Source: an uncultured Oscillospiraceae bacterium
GTDB lineage: Bacteria; Bacillota; Clostridia; Oscillospirales; Oscillospiraceae
NCBI GenBank assembly: GCA_910588045.1
Contig: CAJUPS010000016.1
Span: forward strand, 1 to 46,405
Length of the DNA stretch: 46,405 nucleotides
Direction: 5' to 3'
Made by a program: the position numbers and the translations under genes. A model generated the notes under the pieces. It saw only the letters and a program-made list of their open reading frames with translations, was not told the origin of the DNA and searched no databases. This document shows, piece by piece, positions 16,110 through 24,327 of this stretch; position 1 is the first letter of the stretch, and every line of letters begins with the position of its first letter.

Positions 16110-16517
16110 CTACAGCTTTCTGGTGATCCGGTAGGAGATGCCCGCCCTCCGCTTCGCCAGGCGGTCGCAGAGCACCGCCGCCGCCAGGCCCAGCAGGAAG
16201 CCCGCCCCGCCGCAGAGATACCGCAGCGGCTCCGACAGCCCTGCGGGCAGCAGGTAGCCCAGCAGGAAGAGGACCACCGGCAGGCCGTACACCAGCGCCG
16301 CAATGCCCAGCACCCGGTTGTCGCTGTATACCTCCACCCGGTCTCCGAGCTCCACGGGGATCTCACTGAGCGCCCGGATCACCACATCGGGAGTCCGCCC
16401 CGCACACCGGCCGCATCCATCGCAGCTGTGGCCGCAGGCAGTCTGCCGCGCAATGGTCAGCTCCACCGGGCCCCCGGCAGGACCGGGGAGGGCGGTTACG
16501 GTTGCAATCTGTGTCAT
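16110..16517 (-). CDS. RseC/SoxR-reducing-system family protein
   Basis: The 135-residue membrane protein has a cysteine-rich N-terminal domain (CGHSCDGCGRC near 29-39), a beta-rich stretch ending VELGDRVEVYSDNR, and two membrane segments (LGIAALVYGLPVVLFLLGYL and YLCGGAGFLLGLAAAVLC). This is the architecture of RseC, linked elsewhere to sigma-E and to SoxR reduction through RnfABCDGE. Its role in Clostridia is undetermined. AGGAGGGG precedes the ATG. It lies 8-11 bases from both neighbours. Confidence 0.85.
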   Translation of the reverse strand: MTQIATVTALPGPAGGPVELTIARQTACGHSCDGCGRCAGRTPDVVIRALSEIPVELGDRVEVYSDNRVLGIAALVYGLPVVLFLLGYLLPAGLSEPLRYLCGGAGFLLGLAAAVLCDRLAKRRAGISYRITRKL

Positions 16518-16528
16518 CCAAGCCCCTC

Positions 16529-17770
16529 CTAGCGGGAAATGATCTTTCCGGTGACACTGTAGGTTCCCACGGCGCCCACCTCCGTGAAGCCGTCCACAAG
16601 GACGTTGGCGGGGGCCTTCGTGGTCCCGTCCGAAGCGATCTCCGTCAGGTCCACCACAATGCGGATGTCCTCCTCCGTCACCCGTTCCAGGTCCTCGGCG
16701 GGACCCCGCAGCACCACGTCCACGGAGGACGTCATCGGATCAAAGCTCTGGGTCCCGCTCAGGCCCACGGCGCTGATGTCGCTGACCGTAAAGCTCTTCG
16801 TCGCCAGGTCCTGGAACTTGATGGAGAGGTTGGTGGTGGTGTAGTTGCTGATGTTCTCACATCCGGCCGGGATCTTGATCTCCAGCGGATTCTCCTCCAT
16901 GTCGCCCAGGTAGGTGCTCAGGTCTACCTCCCCCAGAACGATCTCGTCCAGGGTCTCCAGGCTCAGGGGGTCTCCCGCCACCGTGATGGTTTCGTGACTG
17001 AGCTCCCACTTGACATTGGACAGCCGGGAACCGGCAGACTCCTTGAACTTCACCACCAGCTTCAGCTCCTTGGCCATATTGATGGGTACTGTGACATGGA
17101 CCCGGGAGTCGGAGACCCGGATGTCCTCGTCCTCCACCACGTTGCCCTCGCTGTCCAGCAGATCATAGGCAAACTCCTGCTGGATCGTCCCCTTGGCCTC
17201 GGTAATATTCACCACCACCCGGGCGGAGGCCACCCGGTCCACGTGGGACTGGAGACCGCTGACGGTCAGCACCGACGGCTCTGTCACCACGCCCACAGAC
17301 ATATACACATAGGGATCCGCCACCTCGCCGACCACCGTGGGGACGACGGGGATCTCCTTGGAGTAGAGGCTGGTGATCCGCACGCTGACGGAGGACCGGG
17401 AGCGCCGCTCCACGGTGATGTCGCTGCTGTTGACATCGTCGGGGTACTGGAGGGTATAGGTCAGGCTGTAGGGGCCTGCGGCGCTGATGTTGGTCAGGTT
17501 CACCTGGGCCCGGATGTCGCCGGAGCGCAGCCCGGAGATCACCGCCCGGGGACCGCTGAGTTTCAGATCCACTGTAGCGTCCATGCCCTCGGCCAGCATC
17601 AGCCCCCGGCTGGGCAGGCTGTCCTCCGCACCAATGAAGTCCACGGGCACATTTCTGAACTCGTTGGACATGGTGTTATCGTCCACGTAGAGCCAGAAGA
17701 CAATCGCCAGCAGGAGACTCAGCACCACGTATAGGATCTTGTTGCCCTTCTCACTCATCCGCTTTTTCAC
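16529..17770 (-). CDS. cdaR: YbbR-domain regulator of diadenylate cyclase (CdaR)
   Basis: The 413-residue protein has one N-terminal membrane segment (ILYVVLSLLLAIVFWLYV) followed by YbbR repeats facing outward. Repeat marks include PVDFIGAEDSLPSRGL, SVSVRI..PVVPTVVGEVADPY and VTVAGDPLSLETLDEI. CdaR binds CdaA and modulates its c-di-AMP output. The GTG at 17770 or the ATG at 17758 may be the start; neither has an ideal ribosome binding site, and both lie within the cdaA end, so translation is probably coupled. The usual glmM is not next to the pair. Confidence 0.93.
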   Translation of the reverse strand: MKKRMSEKGNKILYVVLSLLLAIVFWLYVDDNTMSNEFRNVPVDFIGAEDSLPSRGLMLAEGMDATVDLKLSGPRAVISGLRSGDIRAQVNLTNISAAGPYSLTYTLQYPDDVNSSDITVERRSRSSVSVRITSLYSKEIPVVPTVVGEVADPYVYMSVGVVTEPSVLTVSGLQSHVDRVASARVVVNITEAKGTIQQEFAYDLLDSEGNVVEDEDIRVSDSRVHVTVPINMAKELKLVVKFKESAGSRLSNVKWELSHETITVAGDPLSLETLDEIVLGEVDLSTYLGDMEENPLEIKIPAGCENISNYTTTNLSIKFQDLATKSFTVSDISAVGLSGTQSFDPMTSSVDVVLRGPAEDLERVTEEDIRIVVDLTEIASDGTTKAPANVLVDGFTEVGAVGTYSVTGKIISR

Positions 17771-18659
17771 CGTCCTTTTTCTCCTTGACCAGCAGGCCCT
17801 TGAGGCCCTTGCGCTTTTTCCCGCTCTCCTCGCTCTCCTCCGGCTGGGGCAGCAGCTCGTTGCGCAGCAGCTGCTCCAGGGTCTCGGTCATGAGGTGCCG
17901 CTTGAGCATCCCCCCCACGGCCACGGAGATAGAGCCTGTCTCCTCCGAGACCAGCACCACCACCGCATCGGCGTTCTCGCTCATGCCGATCCCCGCCCGG
18001 TGGCGCATCCCCAGGTCGCGGCTGAGGTTCACGTTCTTACTCAGCGGGAGCATACACCCCGCGCCCAGGACCCGGCCCTCCCGGATCAGCACAGCCCCGT
18101 CGTGCATGGGCGCTTTGACGAAGAAAATGTTTTTCAGCAGCTCGGAGGACACCTCTGCATCCAGCCGGGTGCCGCTGCGCAAGTGCTCGTCCAACTGGTT
18201 TTTCCGCTCAAAGACGATCAGTGCGCCGGTGCGGGATTTGCTCATATCGCCGCAGGCCGACACCGTCTCGCTGATGGCCTTCTCAATAATGTGTCGGTCC
18301 ACCTCCGGCTTAGAGAAGAGCTGGAGGAACGGCAGGCGGCTGCTGCCCACCTGCTCCAACCCCCGGCGGATCTCCGGCTGGAAGAGGACGATCAGCGCTA
18401 CGATGCCCCACTGCAGCACGATATGGCTGAGCACATAATTGAAGGCCCGCAGCCGTCCCGCCGACAGCCACAGGGCGACCACCACCACCAGTACGCCCTT
18501 GATGAGCCGGGAGGAGTTGGTTTTCCGCACCAGCAGCAGCAGGCGGTAGATCAGATAGGCGATGATCAGAATGTCCAGCACATCCCAGAATTGCAGGGAC
18601 AGGGCGAAATTGGCGATACGAGAGGGCAGATTTTGCAGCACTTCCATCAAGTCAACCAT
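17751..18659 (-). CDS. cdaA: Diadenylate cyclase CdaA
   Basis: This enzyme makes cyclic di-AMP from two ATP. The 302-residue membrane protein has three N-terminal membrane segments (about 15-100) and a DAC domain with the catalytic DGA (MHDGAVLI) and RHR (MRHRAGIGMSE) motifs. The C-terminus is lysine/glutamate-rich. The ATG at 18659 has GGAGG six bases upstream, so it is chosen over an upstream in-frame start. It is the first gene of the long minus-strand run and has a good promoter. Confidence 0.96.
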   Translation of the reverse strand: MVDLMEVLQNLPSRIANFALSLQFWDVLDILIIAYLIYRLLLLVRKTNSSRLIKGVLVVVVALWLSAGRLRAFNYVLSHIVLQWGIVALIVLFQPEIRRGLEQVGSSRLPFLQLFSKPEVDRHIIEKAISETVSACGDMSKSRTGALIVFERKNQLDEHLRSGTRLDAEVSSELLKNIFFVKAPMHDGAVLIREGRVLGAGCMLPLSKNVNLSRDLGMRHRAGIGMSENADAVVVLVSEETGSISVAVGGMLKRHLMTETLEQLLRNELLPQPEESEESGKKRKGLKGLLVKEKKDGEKADE

Positions 18660-18699
18660 GGCGTTCCTCCGTTGAAAAAGAATCCCATAAGTAAGTTTC

Positions 18700-18728
18700 A
18701 TTTTACTCTAAACCGAGGAAAAATGCAA
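18700..18728 (-). promoter_or_regulatory. SigA-type promoter of cdaA
   Basis: TTGCAT (18728-18723) and TAAAAT (18705-18700) are separated by 17 bases, 41 bases upstream of the cdaA start codon. It may drive the whole cdaA-to-rsgA run, because no comparable promoter or terminator was seen in the later small gaps. Confidence 0.65.
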
Positions 18729-18740
18729 CAAATTATCGCC

Positions 18741-18823
18741 CGGATTTTTCCCAAAAAATCCGACATCCGGACTATTCTCATTTTTTGTGCGCAAAAACAT
18801 GGAAAACCGGGCTATAACCCGGT
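18741..18823 (-). terminator. Terminator-type hairpins after the cysteine desulfurase-like gene
   Basis: The gap of about 300 bases between the desulfurase-like gene (ends 19007) and the cdaA promoter holds two stems: ACCGGG/CCCGGT (18806-18823), followed on the minus strand by TTTTCC, and CGGATTTTT/AAAAATCCG (18741-18762). The first is a plausible weak intrinsic terminator. No gene is seen in 18729-19006. Confidence 0.5.
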
Positions 18824-18995
18824 CTCCCAGAAACATTTATCGGAAAACATTCATAAAAAGTTTATATGGAAGCCCGCCATGCTTTCGGCCCTTCCAGCCC
18901 ACTCACACCATTCTCCCCTTCTGAACAACCCGCCGTTACCGTGCGGAAACGCCAGACCAGAAGCGGCTTACAGAGCGCGTTAAAGTTCTTTTTGG

Positions 18996-19019
18996 TACTT
19001 TTTCTTTCAAGAAAAAGTA
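18996..19019 (-). repeat. Hairpin-ACCAAAAA repeat overlapping a gene end
   Basis: TACTTTTTCTT (18996-19006) pairs with AAGAAAAAGTA (19009-19019). On the minus strand the stem is followed by CCAAAAAGAAC. The same layout (hairpin, then ACCAAAA) recurs at 20564-20618, 34507-34564 and 46133-46194. The stop codon of the desulfurase-like gene lies within this stem, so the repeat supplies the gene's last codons. Confidence 0.55.
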
Positions 19020-20125
19020 TCAAGCATCCGCAGCACCGCCTCGGCCTCCTCCGGCGTGTTGAAAACCGACGCGGAGAAGCGCATCGTCCCTGTTTCCTCC
19101 GTCCCGACGGTCCGGTGGGCCAGCGGTGCGCAGTGGAGCCCCGCCCGCACGGCCACGTCCTGCTCGGCCAGCCGGTCCGCCAGAGTCTCCGGCGCAGTGT
19201 GCAGGGGCAGAACACTCAGCACCGAGCTCTCCCCCCGAGGGTCCGCAAAGATCTGGTAGTCCGGCCGCCCACGCAGCCCGTCGGCCAGGACGCGGATGAC
19301 CCGGCTCTCCCGCCGCCGGACCTCCTCCAAGCCCAGAGCGCGGACAAACTGGATTCCCGCCAGCAGTCCCGCCGCACCATGGATGTTCTGGGTGCCCGCC
19401 TCCAGCCTATCCGGCAAAAAATCCGGCATCTCCTGCTGCCGGGAGAGACTGCCGGTGCCGCCCTCCATGACCGGCGAGGGCACCTGTCCCTCACCACATA
19501 GCAGCAGCCCCGTACCCTGGGGACCATAGAGCCCCTTGTGTCCCGGCATGGCCACATAGGCCGCGCCCCAGCGGCCCAGGCTCACCGATTGGATCCCGGC
19601 GGACTGGGAGGCATCCACGATCAGCGGTATCCCCCGCTTCCGGCAGACGTCCGCGATCTCGTCCATGGGCAGCGTATAGCCGAAGACGTTAGAGGTGTGG
19701 GTACAGATCACCGCCTTTACCTCCCGGTCCACCGCCCGACGGAAGCCCTCCACCATCTGCCCCCGGTCAAAGAGCTTCCCGTTGACGATCCGGCAGGACA
19801 CGTTCCCGATGGCCCGCAGGGGCCGGGTGACGGCGTTGTGCTCATAGCCGGAGATGACCACCGTGTCCCCCGGCGACACCAGACTGCGGATGGCAATATT
19901 CAGAGCGTGGGTGGCGTTGCTGGTGAGGATGACGTTCTCCGGTTGGGGAACATCGAAGAACTCCGCCGCCTCCATCCGGCAGCGCAGCATCAGATCCGCC
20001 GCCAGGCGGGCGGCTGGGTGGTCTCCCCGTCCGGGGGTGGTCATAGTCCGGATTGCGTCCGCCGATGCCGCCGGCACGGTGTCCGGTTTTTGCAGCGTAG
20101 TCGCCGCACTGTCAAAATAGATCAT
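19007..20125 (-). CDS. Cysteine desulfurase-like class V aminotransferase
   Basis: The 372-residue PLP enzyme belongs to the short-N-terminus subfamily typified by Enterococcus EF2568. It begins MIYFDSAATT. The cofactor lysine is in MPGHKGLYGPQGTG, and the mobile-loop cysteine of desulfurases or selenocysteine lyases is in RAGLHCAPLAH. GGAGG precedes the ATG. It lies 72 bases downstream of a DUF3343 Se/S-carrier-like gene, which suggests sulfur or selenium transfer from cysteine or selenocysteine. The exact substrate is not established for this subfamily. It is not in an isc/suf cluster. Confidence 0.9.
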   Translation of the reverse strand: MIYFDSAATTLQKPDTVPAASADAIRTMTTPGRGDHPAARLAADLMLRCRMEAAEFFDVPQPENVILTSNATHALNIAIRSLVSPGDTVVISGYEHNAVTRPLRAIGNVSCRIVNGKLFDRGQMVEGFRRAVDREVKAVICTHTSNVFGYTLPMDEIADVCRKRGIPLIVDASQSAGIQSVSLGRWGAAYVAMPGHKGLYGPQGTGLLLCGEGQVPSPVMEGGTGSLSRQQEMPDFLPDRLEAGTQNIHGAAGLLAGIQFVRALGLEEVRRRESRVIRVLADGLRGRPDYQIFADPRGESSVLSVLPLHTAPETLADRLAEQDVAVRAGLHCAPLAHRTVGTEETGTMRFSASVFNTPEEAEAVLRMLDTFS

Positions 20126-20197
20126 CGCGCTTCCTCCGATTAAAGGACGGGCCGGCCTCCCCGCCGCGCTTGGCAGCGGGTCAGGACGGCCCTCCTG

Positions 20198-20455
20198 TTA
20201 TGATATAGTGATCTCGCTGAAGCCTTCATCGCCCTCCGCACGAAACACACGCATCGGCGCAAGGCCCTCACTCCGCAGCCGCTCCATAGCGAGAGGGAGA
20301 CTCCCCTCGCCGATCCGGACCGCATAGCTGCACCCTCTGTCGGTCAGACCCATCGGTGGACGGAAGAAGCGGGCAGTGATCCCAGCCCGCTCCAGAGTGC
20401 GGCTCATACGCTGGGCATGGGTGATCGAGCGGCTCAGCAACAGATAGTATGGCAA
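20198..20455 (-). CDS. DUF3343 putative Se/S carrier-like protein
   Basis: This 85-residue small protein has the DUF3343 pattern: YLLLSRSITHAQRMSRTLERAGI, RFFRPPMGLTDRGCSYAVRI and a C-terminal ferredoxin-like strand. The Cys in DRGCSYA is the presumed chalcogen-carrying residue. The start is TTG at 20455, with GGAGG eight bases upstream. It precedes the cysteine desulfurase-like gene; this pair recurs in Firmicutes with selenium-linked genes, and a joint role in sulfur or selenium trafficking is inferred. Confidence 0.85.
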   Translation of the reverse strand: MPYYLLLSRSITHAQRMSRTLERAGITARFFRPPMGLTDRGCSYAVRIGEGSLPLAMERLRSEGLAPMRVFRAEGDEGFSEITIS

Positions 20456-20815
20456 TGATACCGCCTCCCGAGACTACTATATGCTGCGGAGGGGGGAAGG
20501 GTTCCGGCCCTTCCCCCCTCTTCGGCCGCCTCCGGCGGCGGGGGTATTTCGCGCCCGGCGCGAGTTCCTTTTTCCACGTGGAAAAAGGAACCAAAAAGAC
20601 GCCCGCCTTGCAGGCGGGGCGGCTGATAATGGTTCCTTTTTTTCGCCCGCGGCACGGTCTGGCCGGGCGGTCTTGCTGCGGTCCGCTTCCGGGGCGAAGC
20701 GTCTCCTTTGGCGTGCAGCCCTATCAATAAACCCCTCCTGGGGGGCAGGAGGGGGCGATAGATGCAGCGGAAATTTTGTGCTTGTCGTGGATTCTTCTTT
20801 TGTGGGGAGAGGGGG
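20456..20815. repeat. Hairpin-rich intergenic region
   Basis: No gene is seen in these 360 bases. It holds an 11-bp stem GGGGGGAAGGG/CCCTTCCCCCC (20491-20518). A perfect 28-base palindrome (20564-20591, centre CCACGTGG) follows, then ACCAAAAAGACG and a second stem CCCGCC/GGCGGG (20602-20618). The palindrome, ACCAAAA and second-stem order matches the copies at 34507-34564 and 46133-46194. It sits between ispF and the DUF3343 gene, both minus strand, and probably ends ispF transcription. Confidence 0.65.
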
Positions 20816-21298
20816 CTACTCGCTAAACAACAGGGCGATGGCTTGGGCGGACATGCCGGAGCCGTCGCCGGTGAAGCCCAGGCGCTCCTCGGTGGTGGCC
20901 TTGACGCTCACCTGGTCCACGGAGATTTCCAGGTCCTGGGCGATATTCTGGCGCATCTGCTGGATATAGGGCGCGATTCTGGGCTTCTGCGCCACTAAGG
21001 TTGCATCCACGTTGCCGATGGTAAAGCGGTGACGGGCAAGCTCCCTCCCTACCTGTTGCAGCAGAACACGGCTGTCCGCGCCGCGGTAGCGCTCGTCCGT
21101 ATCGGGGAACAGTCCGCCGATGTCCCCCAGGGCCGCCGCGCCCAGCAGCGCGTCCATGAGGGCGTGGAGCAGCACGTCCGCGTCGGAGTGTCCCAGCAGG
21201 CCCTTCTCCCAGGGGATGGTCACGCCGCCCAGAATCAACGGGCGGCCCTCCGTCAGCCGGTGGACGTCGTAGCCCTGCCCGATCCGCGGGACGCTCAT
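20816..21298 (-). CDS. ispF: 2-C-methyl-D-erythritol 2,4-cyclodiphosphate synthase
   Basis: This is the MEP-pathway enzyme of isoprenoid synthesis. The 160-residue protein begins RIGQGYDVHRL, with metal-binding Asp and His. It contains LGHSDADVLLHALMDALLGAAALGDIG (second His ligand) and the C-terminal KATTEERLGFTGDGSGMSAQA. Its length is normal for the homotrimeric family. It overlaps ispD by 4 bases, the usual coupled order. Confidence 0.97.
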   Translation of the reverse strand: MSVPRIGQGYDVHRLTEGRPLILGGVTIPWEKGLLGHSDADVLLHALMDALLGAAALGDIGGLFPDTDERYRGADSRVLLQQVGRELARHRFTIGNVDATLVAQKPRIAPYIQQMRQNIAQDLEISVDQVSVKATTEERLGFTGDGSGMSAQAIALLFSE

Positions 21299-22035
21299 GG
21301 CTGTACCTCCCTGCTGTGCAAAAGCTCTGACGCCAGGAGCAGATCCTCCGGGGTGGTGATCTTGATGTTCTCGGGAGCGCCATCTGTCAGGAAAATCTCT
21401 TTGCCCAGCAGCTCCACGGCAGAGCAGTCGTCCGTCACGGATTCCCCAAAGGCCCGGGCGTTTTCCAGCGCCGCGCGAAACAGGGCGGCGTCAAAAACCT
21501 GGGGCGTCTGTATCGCCCGCAGCTCCTCCCGGGGCGGCGTGCTCACCACCTTACCCTCCCGGACCACCTTGATCGTGTCCTTGACCGGTATGGCGGGGGC
21601 GGCGGCGTTGGTGCGGTGGGCCAGGGCGATGGTGCGGTCGATCAACTCCGGCGTCACCATGGGGCGCGCCCCGTCGTGGACCGCCAGGAACGCCGCCTCC
21701 CGGCGGCACTCAAGGGAGGCCAGGTACACCGACTCAAGCCGGCTCTCCCCGCCCCGGACGATCTTGGCGGGCTTTGTAACGCCGTAGATTTTGCACAGGT
21801 CGCCGATGGCGATCAGGTCCTCCTCCCGGGCGGCGATCACGATCTCGTCCACCAGTTCCGCCTCGTTGATGGCCTGCAAGGTGCGGGCCAGGACGGGAAC
21901 GCCGTCGATCGGGGCCATCAGCTTATTTTCGCCCCCCATGCGGCTGGAGGAGCCTGCGGCGGCTACGATGATGCTGCAATAGGGGTGCTCTCCCCTTCCC
22001 TTTCGATGAAACAATCTGGAAAACAGCTTCTTCAC
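21295..22035 (-). CDS. ispD: 2-C-methyl-D-erythritol 4-phosphate cytidylyltransferase
   Basis: This enzyme transfers CMP to methylerythritol phosphate. The 246-residue protein has a basic N-terminal extension of about 20 residues, then the nucleotide-binding AAAGSSSRMGGENKLM, the FLAVHDGARPMV motif and the C-terminal PENIKITTPEDLLLA. It overlaps carD by 4 bases and ispF by 4, so the three form a tight operon. Confidence 0.97.
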   Translation of the reverse strand: MKKLFSRLFHRKGRGEHPYCSIIVAAAGSSSRMGGENKLMAPIDGVPVLARTLQAINEAELVDEIVIAAREEDLIAIGDLCKIYGVTKPAKIVRGGESRLESVYLASLECRREAAFLAVHDGARPMVTPELIDRTIALAHRTNAAAPAIPVKDTIKVVREGKVVSTPPREELRAIQTPQVFDAALFRAALENARAFGESVTDDCSAVELLGKEIFLTDGAPENIKITTPEDLLLASELLHSREVQP

Positions 22036-22526
22036 TCCTCTGAGCCCCCCACAACTGCTTGATCGACCTGGTGCTCCAGGTCGTCGTACTTCTCTCCGGT
22101 GGACAGCGCCACCTCGGAGATCAGGATGTGCTTCGCCGTGCGCAGCATCTTTCGCTCCCCGGTGGACAGGCCCCGCTCGCTCTCCCGGTGGAGCAGCCCC
22201 TTAATGACCCGGGCCACCTCGTACAGGTCGCCGCTCTTCAATTTCTGCATGTTCTCCCGGTATCGCTGGTTCCAGCTGCCCGTGAACCGCTCCACCTCCA
22301 GATTGGCCAGGTCCCCCATCAGCTTCTGCACGCGGCTCAGATCCCATATGCTGCGCAGCCCCGAGGTGCCTGCGGCGGCGGTTGGAATTTTCAGGGTCAA
22401 TCCGCCTACAGGCATACGAAACACATAGTAATCCTGCTTCGCTCCCGCCACCGTTTCTGTCACAATTGCATCAATGATTCCCGCTCCGTGCATGGGATGG
22501 GCAACCTTGTCCCCTATGCAAAACAT
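22032..22526 (-). CDS. CarD family transcriptional regulator
   Basis: The 164-residue protein has an N-terminal Tudor-like RNA-polymerase-interacting domain: GDKVAHPMHGAGIIDAIV, then DYYVFRMPVGGLTLKIPT. A helical DNA-binding C-terminal domain with RSIWDLSRVQKLM and SGDLYEVARVIKGLLHRE follows. CarD stabilises open promoter complexes. GGAGG lies ten bases before the ATG. It heads the carD-ispD-ispF operon, an arrangement common in Firmicutes. Confidence 0.95.
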   Translation of the reverse strand: MFCIGDKVAHPMHGAGIIDAIVTETVAGAKQDYYVFRMPVGGLTLKIPTAAAGTSGLRSIWDLSRVQKLMGDLANLEVERFTGSWNQRYRENMQKLKSGDLYEVARVIKGLLHRESERGLSTGERKMLRTAKHILISEVALSTGEKYDDLEHQVDQAVVGGSEE

Positions 22527-22590
22527 ATTCCGACCGCCTCCTTTTCATACGTTGTCGTTCCAATTTCCGGCTATTTTACATCTTATTTTT

Positions 22591-22619
22591 AGTTTACACC
22601 GCTTTTTGGAAAATTTCAA
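22591..22619 (-). promoter_or_regulatory. SigA-type promoter of carD-ispD-ispF
   Basis: TTGAAA (22619-22614) and TAAACT (22596-22591), with 17 bases between, lie 65 bases before the carD start codon in an AT-rich gap. No other candidate is as good in 22527-22663. Confidence 0.65.
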
Positions 22620-22663
22620 GGAAAAAATGCGAAAATGGTACAAATTATCCCTTTGACCCCGAA

Positions 22664-24250
22664 TCAGAGGACATATGGCAGGGACCGCCCGCCGGGTCGG
22701 CCCGTGAATGCGCCCTCCGCGACGGCGGGAACGCCGTTCACAAACACCCAGTCCATCCCCTCCGACAGCTGGTCCGGATGCTGCCAGGTGCCCGTCTCGT
22801 GGACCCGCGCCGGGTCGAACAGGCACAGATCCGCATCCGCCCCGGGTTCTATGCGGCCCTTTCCAGCCAGCCGGAACCGCTCCGCGGGCTGGCGGGTGAG
22901 CTTGCGGACCGCCTCCGGCAGCGCCAGGACGCCCCGCTCCCTCACGTAGCGCTCCAGCAGGCGCGGAAAAGCCCCGTAGACCCTGGGATGGGCAAGCCCA
23001 TCCGGGTAGGTGGCATCGGAGATGACCCCGGAAAACGGGGCGCGGAGGATGGCCTCGATGTCCGCCTCGTCCGCGATGAAGTCGATCATGGACACGGTGC
23101 ACCTCTCCGCCGCCAAGAGGTCGAAGAGCGCGTCATAGGGGTCCTTCCCTTGCTTTTCCGCGATTTCGGCGATGGATTTTCCCTCAAAGGCGGCGTGCTC
23201 CGGCAGGCGGAGGGACGCCGCCCGGATGTTCTCGAAGCCCACCAGGAGGACGATGTTCTCAAAGTCCGAATCCCGCTCCATGCGGCGGCGCATCCGATTT
23301 CGCTCCTCCTGACTTTCCAGGGCGGCCGTCAGCGCCTCCAGGCCCCCCGCCTGGACCTCCGGCGGCAGGATGTGGATGAGCTGGGTGGACCCGGCGGGAT
23401 AGGGGTAGACATCACACATGACGTCCAGTCCCTCCCCCCTGGCCCGGGCGAGCATGTCCAGCATCTCCGGCGCCGCCCTCCGCCAGTTCCGCCGCCCGAT
23501 GGCCTTCAGGTGGCTGATCTCCACCGGGGTCTCCAGCGCCCGGGCCACCTCCAGCATCTCCTCCAGGGCTTTCACCACGCCGTCCCCCTCCTGGCGCATG
23601 TGGACCGTGATCACCCGCCCGCTCCGCCGCAGCGGTGCCAGGGCCCGGATGAGCTGGGGCGTGGTGTAGAAGCACTCCGGGGCATAGCCCAGCCCCAGGG
23701 AGACCCCCAGCGCGCCGTCGGAGAGCGCCCGCTCCAGCATCGAGTGGATCTGCCGGTACTCCCCGTCCGTCAGTTCCCCCTCCCGGAAACCTGCGGCACA
23801 GGCCCTGAGCGTTCCCATGCCCACCAGCATCCCGGTGTTCAGCGGCGTCCCCGTCCGGTCCACCTCGGCGCGGTAGTCCGCCAGGGAGGCAAAATCCCTC
23901 TCCAGCCTGCCGGTGATGGGGGCCAGGTAGTCCAGCACCGCCTCCCGGTGGGGACCGGACACCGGGGCGATGGACAGACCGCAGTTGCCGTTGATGACCG
24001 TGGTCAGCCCCTGGGCCAGCTCCGCCCGCCCGAAGCCGGGCCGGAACAGGGCGGCATCCGCGTGGCGGTGGATGTCGATGAACCCGGGGGTCAGCGTCCG
24101 GCCCCTGCCGTCGATGGTATGGGCGCTCTCCCCGGTGAGGGCGGGACCCACGGCGGCAATTTTGCCTCCGATGGTGGCCACATTACCGGGAAACGCCTCC
24201 TGTCCGGAGCCGTCCAGGATTTGTACGTTTTTGATCAGATAGTCAAACAT
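22664..24250 (-). CDS. N-acyl-D-amino-acid deacylase-like amidohydrolase
   Basis: This 528-residue metal-dependent amidohydrolase begins FDYLIKNVQILDGSG. It has the HxH motif in PGFIDIHRHAD, the family signature GNCGLSIAPV, a metal-region His in VEISHLKAIGR, PYPAGSTQL, and SDATYPDGLAHPRVYGAFPR near the end. The family removes acyl groups from N-acyl-D-amino acids. The ATG at 24250 has AGAGGTG eight bases upstream. It lies 77 bases downstream of a sodium symporter gene, presumably the importer of its substrate or product. Confidence 0.9.
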   Translation of the reverse strand: MFDYLIKNVQILDGSGQEAFPGNVATIGGKIAAVGPALTGESAHTIDGRGRTLTPGFIDIHRHADAALFRPGFGRAELAQGLTTVINGNCGLSIAPVSGPHREAVLDYLAPITGRLERDFASLADYRAEVDRTGTPLNTGMLVGMGTLRACAAGFREGELTDGEYRQIHSMLERALSDGALGVSLGLGYAPECFYTTPQLIRALAPLRRSGRVITVHMRQEGDGVVKALEEMLEVARALETPVEISHLKAIGRRNWRRAAPEMLDMLARARGEGLDVMCDVYPYPAGSTQLIHILPPEVQAGGLEALTAALESQEERNRMRRRMERDSDFENIVLLVGFENIRAASLRLPEHAAFEGKSIAEIAEKQGKDPYDALFDLLAAERCTVSMIDFIADEADIEAILRAPFSGVISDATYPDGLAHPRVYGAFPRLLERYVRERGVLALPEAVRKLTRQPAERFRLAGKGRIEPGADADLCLFDPARVHETGTWQHPDQLSEGMDWVFVNGVPAVAEGAFTGRPGGRSLPYVL

Positions 24251-24283
24251 AAAAGCAGCACCTCTTATTCTCTGCATACAGAG

Positions 24284-24308
24284 GGAGGCGGTCCGACGGA
24301 CCGCCTCC
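24284..24308 (-). promoter_or_regulatory. Intercistronic hairpin between symporter and deacylase genes
   Basis: GGAGGCGGTCC (24284-24294) and GGACCGCCTCC (24298-24308) form a perfect 11-bp stem with a 3-base loop. No T tract follows on the minus strand, so it is more likely an RNA-stability or partial attenuation element than a full terminator. Confidence 0.6.
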
Positions 24309-24327
24309 TTGCAAAATCTTTCATCGA

